From: Helopsaltes ochotensis
Taxonomy: Eukaryota > Chordata > Aves > Passeriformes > Locustellidae
Assembly (NCBI GenBank): GCA_013400155.1
Contig: VXBM01000895.1
Location: 110,052 to 174,051, forward strand
Reading direction: 5' to 3'
DNA length: 64,000 bases
This document shows positions 61,601-64,000 of the stretch, in pieces; the stretch's first letter is position 1; each line of letters opens with the position of its first letter. The notes under the pieces are model-generated. The model made no database searches and was not told the DNA's origin. It was given only the letters and a program-made list of their open reading frames with translations. The translations under genes were made by a program, and so were the position numbers.

Positions 61601-62437
61601 GGGCCATGCTAAACTACAGCTGCTGCCTTGGGAGGGGAAAGAGGAGCTGTGATGGTGAGAAGCCACAATGCCCTGGTAGGATGCAGTCCCCTGGGAGAAA
61701 GGAGTGGTGTCCAGCAGAAAGCCGCTTTCAGCTCAGGGTGGATGCAGATCACCCCGGGCAGCTTGGGACCGCAGGGAGCCTCTGCTGCCATGGAGGATTC
61801 ACAGGCACCACGGAGACACGGGCAGCTCATGCCAGCACTGCCTGACACAAGCTGAGAAAGGCAGAGGTGCAGCTACCACTGCTGTCCGTATGGAGGGCAA
61901 AGGGAGATGACAGAGGGAATCGGGCTGTGGGAAACAGGGAGCTCAGCTGAGCCCCAGGGCTCGATGGAAACACCACTGAGGGCCATAGCGGAAACTGTAG
62001 TAGAAAATACAGTATGAAAGCCTTGGCAAGCCATCCCTCCTGCCTTGTTATCCTCCCGCCTTCTGGCAACTTGGAGTTCAAAGACCTCTGGAGAGAGCAT
62101 CTGCATCCAAATCATCCCATTTCATAGCAACTATGAACTGTCTAAACCTTTCAAACCCACAAATACTTCTGGCCTTGAGAACATCCCACAGCAGAGTCCC
62201 AGCACCAAAGCACTGCCTCTACCTGTCATTTGAACTCTGTCCCCACTTCCCTGCTTGGGAAGGGATGAGGCACCAGCTTAGTGAGCATGGAAGAAGCAAA
62301 TGAGGATGAAGAGCACCCGCACGCTCCCAGCATCCTTTATTCCCCACCCAGCAAAGCACTAGAGGGGCTCAGCACTGCTGACTAGGGCAGAGCTGCCAGC
62401 AACTGGGTCCCAGTGAGGGGAGGAAGCTGCTCTGTGA

Positions 62438-62471
62438 GCACAGCTATGAATTTTGCACAGCTATGAATTTT
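62438..62471. repeat. Perfect 17-bp tandem duplication
   Basis: GCACAGCTATGAATTTT is repeated twice without mismatch (62,438-62,454 and 62,455-62,471), a recent-looking slippage duplication in the intron. Confidence 0.9.
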
Positions 62472-64000
62472 GGAGAGACAAAGAGCAAGCCCCTAACCCT
62501 GAGCTATTAACGTGTCAAGAGAGACAGAGGAAAAGCTTTTCCTTTAATGAACATTTCCTCGGTGAAGTCTGCACCCTTCGTAGGCGAAGTGATAGGCTTA
62601 GTCTAAAGATGGATTGGCCTACTTTACCTATTAACCACTTAAACTAATGTAATGAAGGCTCTCTTCATTCAAACAGCCCTAATCCCCAGCCCCACGCAGC
62701 TCTGAAGCCTGGAATAAGAAGGGATACTAAAATGAACTCAGCCAGGCTGTTGCTTGGAGAGGCAGGGGATTTTATGGGGGCTTTTTAAGTGCAAACTTCT
62801 CCAATGTGAAAACCGGACCCAGAGTGAGATAAATTTACAAAGTGAGGATGACAGGTGGCCACATGGTAATCCAATCCCGAAGCCTAATGCCCTTTGTGGC
62901 AGCTTTTGTCTGCACAGAGGGGCTCCAGGCTAATCTCTGCTACTTCTCAAGGAGGAACAGGCCAGGGGGGCAAGGGGACCCCCACAACCTGTTGCTGCAT
63001 TATTTGCCACAGGTAGGACAGACCAGTGCAGGGCAGAGCACAGCAGTGGCGTCTGGTTTTATCCCTGGGGATGTCTGTTGGCCCCCCCATGCACCGCCTG
63101 CCATGGCAAACACCTGCTGGGATAAACCCTCCCGCTCTGCCGGAGCCCCGAGCCCGCGCAGGGCTCGGCTGGGGGGCTGCAGACACAGGACTCTGCCCCC
63201 GGCAGGGGTCCCGGCACCTGCCCGGCCAAGGCCCACCACACTCAGGTGTCCTGCTGCCCAACAGAAGCCCCAGAGCAGACGGGCTTTCCTTTCCAAGGAA
63301 GATTTCATCCTGGATACGTTCCTATCCAGCACCTGGAGCCACCCAGCAACACTCTGGGATATGTTATCCCTGTTCCAACAAATTCAAGTCATGAGTCCCA
63401 CAGGTAACTCTTAAAATCGGGTTGTCCCGCAGCAATGGCACCTTCCAGTCTCAAACCCCTCTGGCCTACCCCACCACGCTTCCTCAATTTCCCTCTGCAA
63501 AGGTGACAAAACTCACCCAGAGGAGATGGACAGCTGTGTAAGGGGTGTTGAAGCACTGTTATGGTAAGAATAAAACACCACGGCACCTGGATGCAGCTAT
63601 GAGATGCAGGCTGGGAAGCACTCACAGTCCCCATAGCAGCTCTGCCAGCAAATACAGCAAGAACCATCTTTAGTGCAGAATTTCTAGACTTTCCCCCCTC
63701 AGCTGTTCCTTAGAAGCAAGGAAAACATGGGAAATGGAAGGAAAAGCAAATCAAACTATTTTGGACATCAGCCACATTCATGCCAAATTCAGGTCTGTAA
63801 CCCAGAACCATTTGCTTTGCAGCCCAACACTGCACACACAGAGCACCTGTGTCTGCCCAGTTTCTACCCCATTCCTCACTCATGTTTCAAGGGGACAAAA
63901 AGTGATTCCTTTTCAGAAAACCAAATCTTTTCAATCTGATTTTTTTCCTAGGGAAAGTACCCCCCAAATCCTCCCAAGAGGCTGTCCAAGAGACTGCATA

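Larger units (their letters stand above)
58335..64000 (-). other. Intron of HS3ST3 (3' part only)
   Basis: The sequence upstream of the last exon on the minus strand holds no recognisable sulfotransferase exon, so exon 1 must lie beyond 64,000; long introns are usual in this gene family. No CR1 fragment was recognised. It contains short tandem duplications at 58,586-58,648 and 62,438-62,471, a unique AT-rich block at about 62,470-62,870 that may be regulatory, and a GC-richer patch at about 63,080-63,260. Long open frames at 61,291-61,845 and 62,842-63,414 (plus) and 59,748-60,266 (minus) match no family I know and look like chance frames in GC-richer DNA. Confidence 0.8.

Noticed and set aside
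61291..61845. 184-codon plus-strand frame in the intron
   Set aside because: Mixed, low-order composition with no domain; overlaps open frames on the opposite strand in GC-richer DNA.
62842..63414. 190-codon plus-strand frame, considered as an alternative exon
   Set aside because: It bears no relation to HS3ST3 exon 1 and is on the opposite strand to the gene.
1..64000. Endogenous retrovirus, CRISPR array, bacterial operon, tRNA or rRNA genes
   Set aside because: I looked for reverse transcriptase or protease motifs, paired LTRs, spaced short repeats and cloverleaf boxes and saw none. A sensitive profile search could still find old remnants.

Overview
This is vertebrate nuclear DNA, most likely from a bird and quite possibly a songbird. 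The window holds at least ten 5'-truncated fragments of the CR1 LINE family, several keeping the typical 3' end (a conserved 'AACCCAAACCATTCT'-like block or 'GATTCT' octamer remnants). It shows no recognisable Alu, L1 or B-type SINE. The only coding sequence I can support is one exon of a multi-exon animal gene. There are no operons, phage-like genes, CRISPR arrays, rRNA genes or recognisable tRNA genes.

Layout. From 1 to about 54,100 the window is gene-poor intergenic DNA: AT-rich unique sequence, scattered CR1 fragments on both strands, microsatellites and homopolymers, a 40-bp minisatellite near 11.6 kb with an unresolved base inside it, and an assembly gap at 18,380-18,489 beside an (AAAAG)n array. 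From about 54,120 to 57,715 lies the probable 3' UTR of a minus-strand gene; a by-eye scan finds its first canonical AATAAA at 54,136-54,141. The interval 57,716-58,334 is the GC-rich last coding exon of a heparan sulfate glucosamine 3-O-sulfotransferase of the HS3ST3A1/HS3ST3B1 type. It has a splice acceptor just upstream and encodes 205 residues plus the last base of a split codon. From 58,335 to 64,000 is the 3' part of the preceding intron. The first coding exon (signal anchor, stem and first half of the sulfotransferase domain) is not in the window and should lie beyond 64,000.

The encoded enzyme is a Golgi type II membrane protein that transfers sulfate from PAPS to the 3-OH of glucosamine in heparan sulfate. 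The gene-free sequence on both sides fits a developmentally regulated gene with long introns and distant enhancers. Several AT-rich, repeat-free stretches look like candidate conserved non-coding elements, but that is a visual impression and no alignment was possible. I found nothing that looks like a previously undescribed biological system. The best leads are the collapsed minisatellite, the long 3' UTR and the candidate regulatory blocks.
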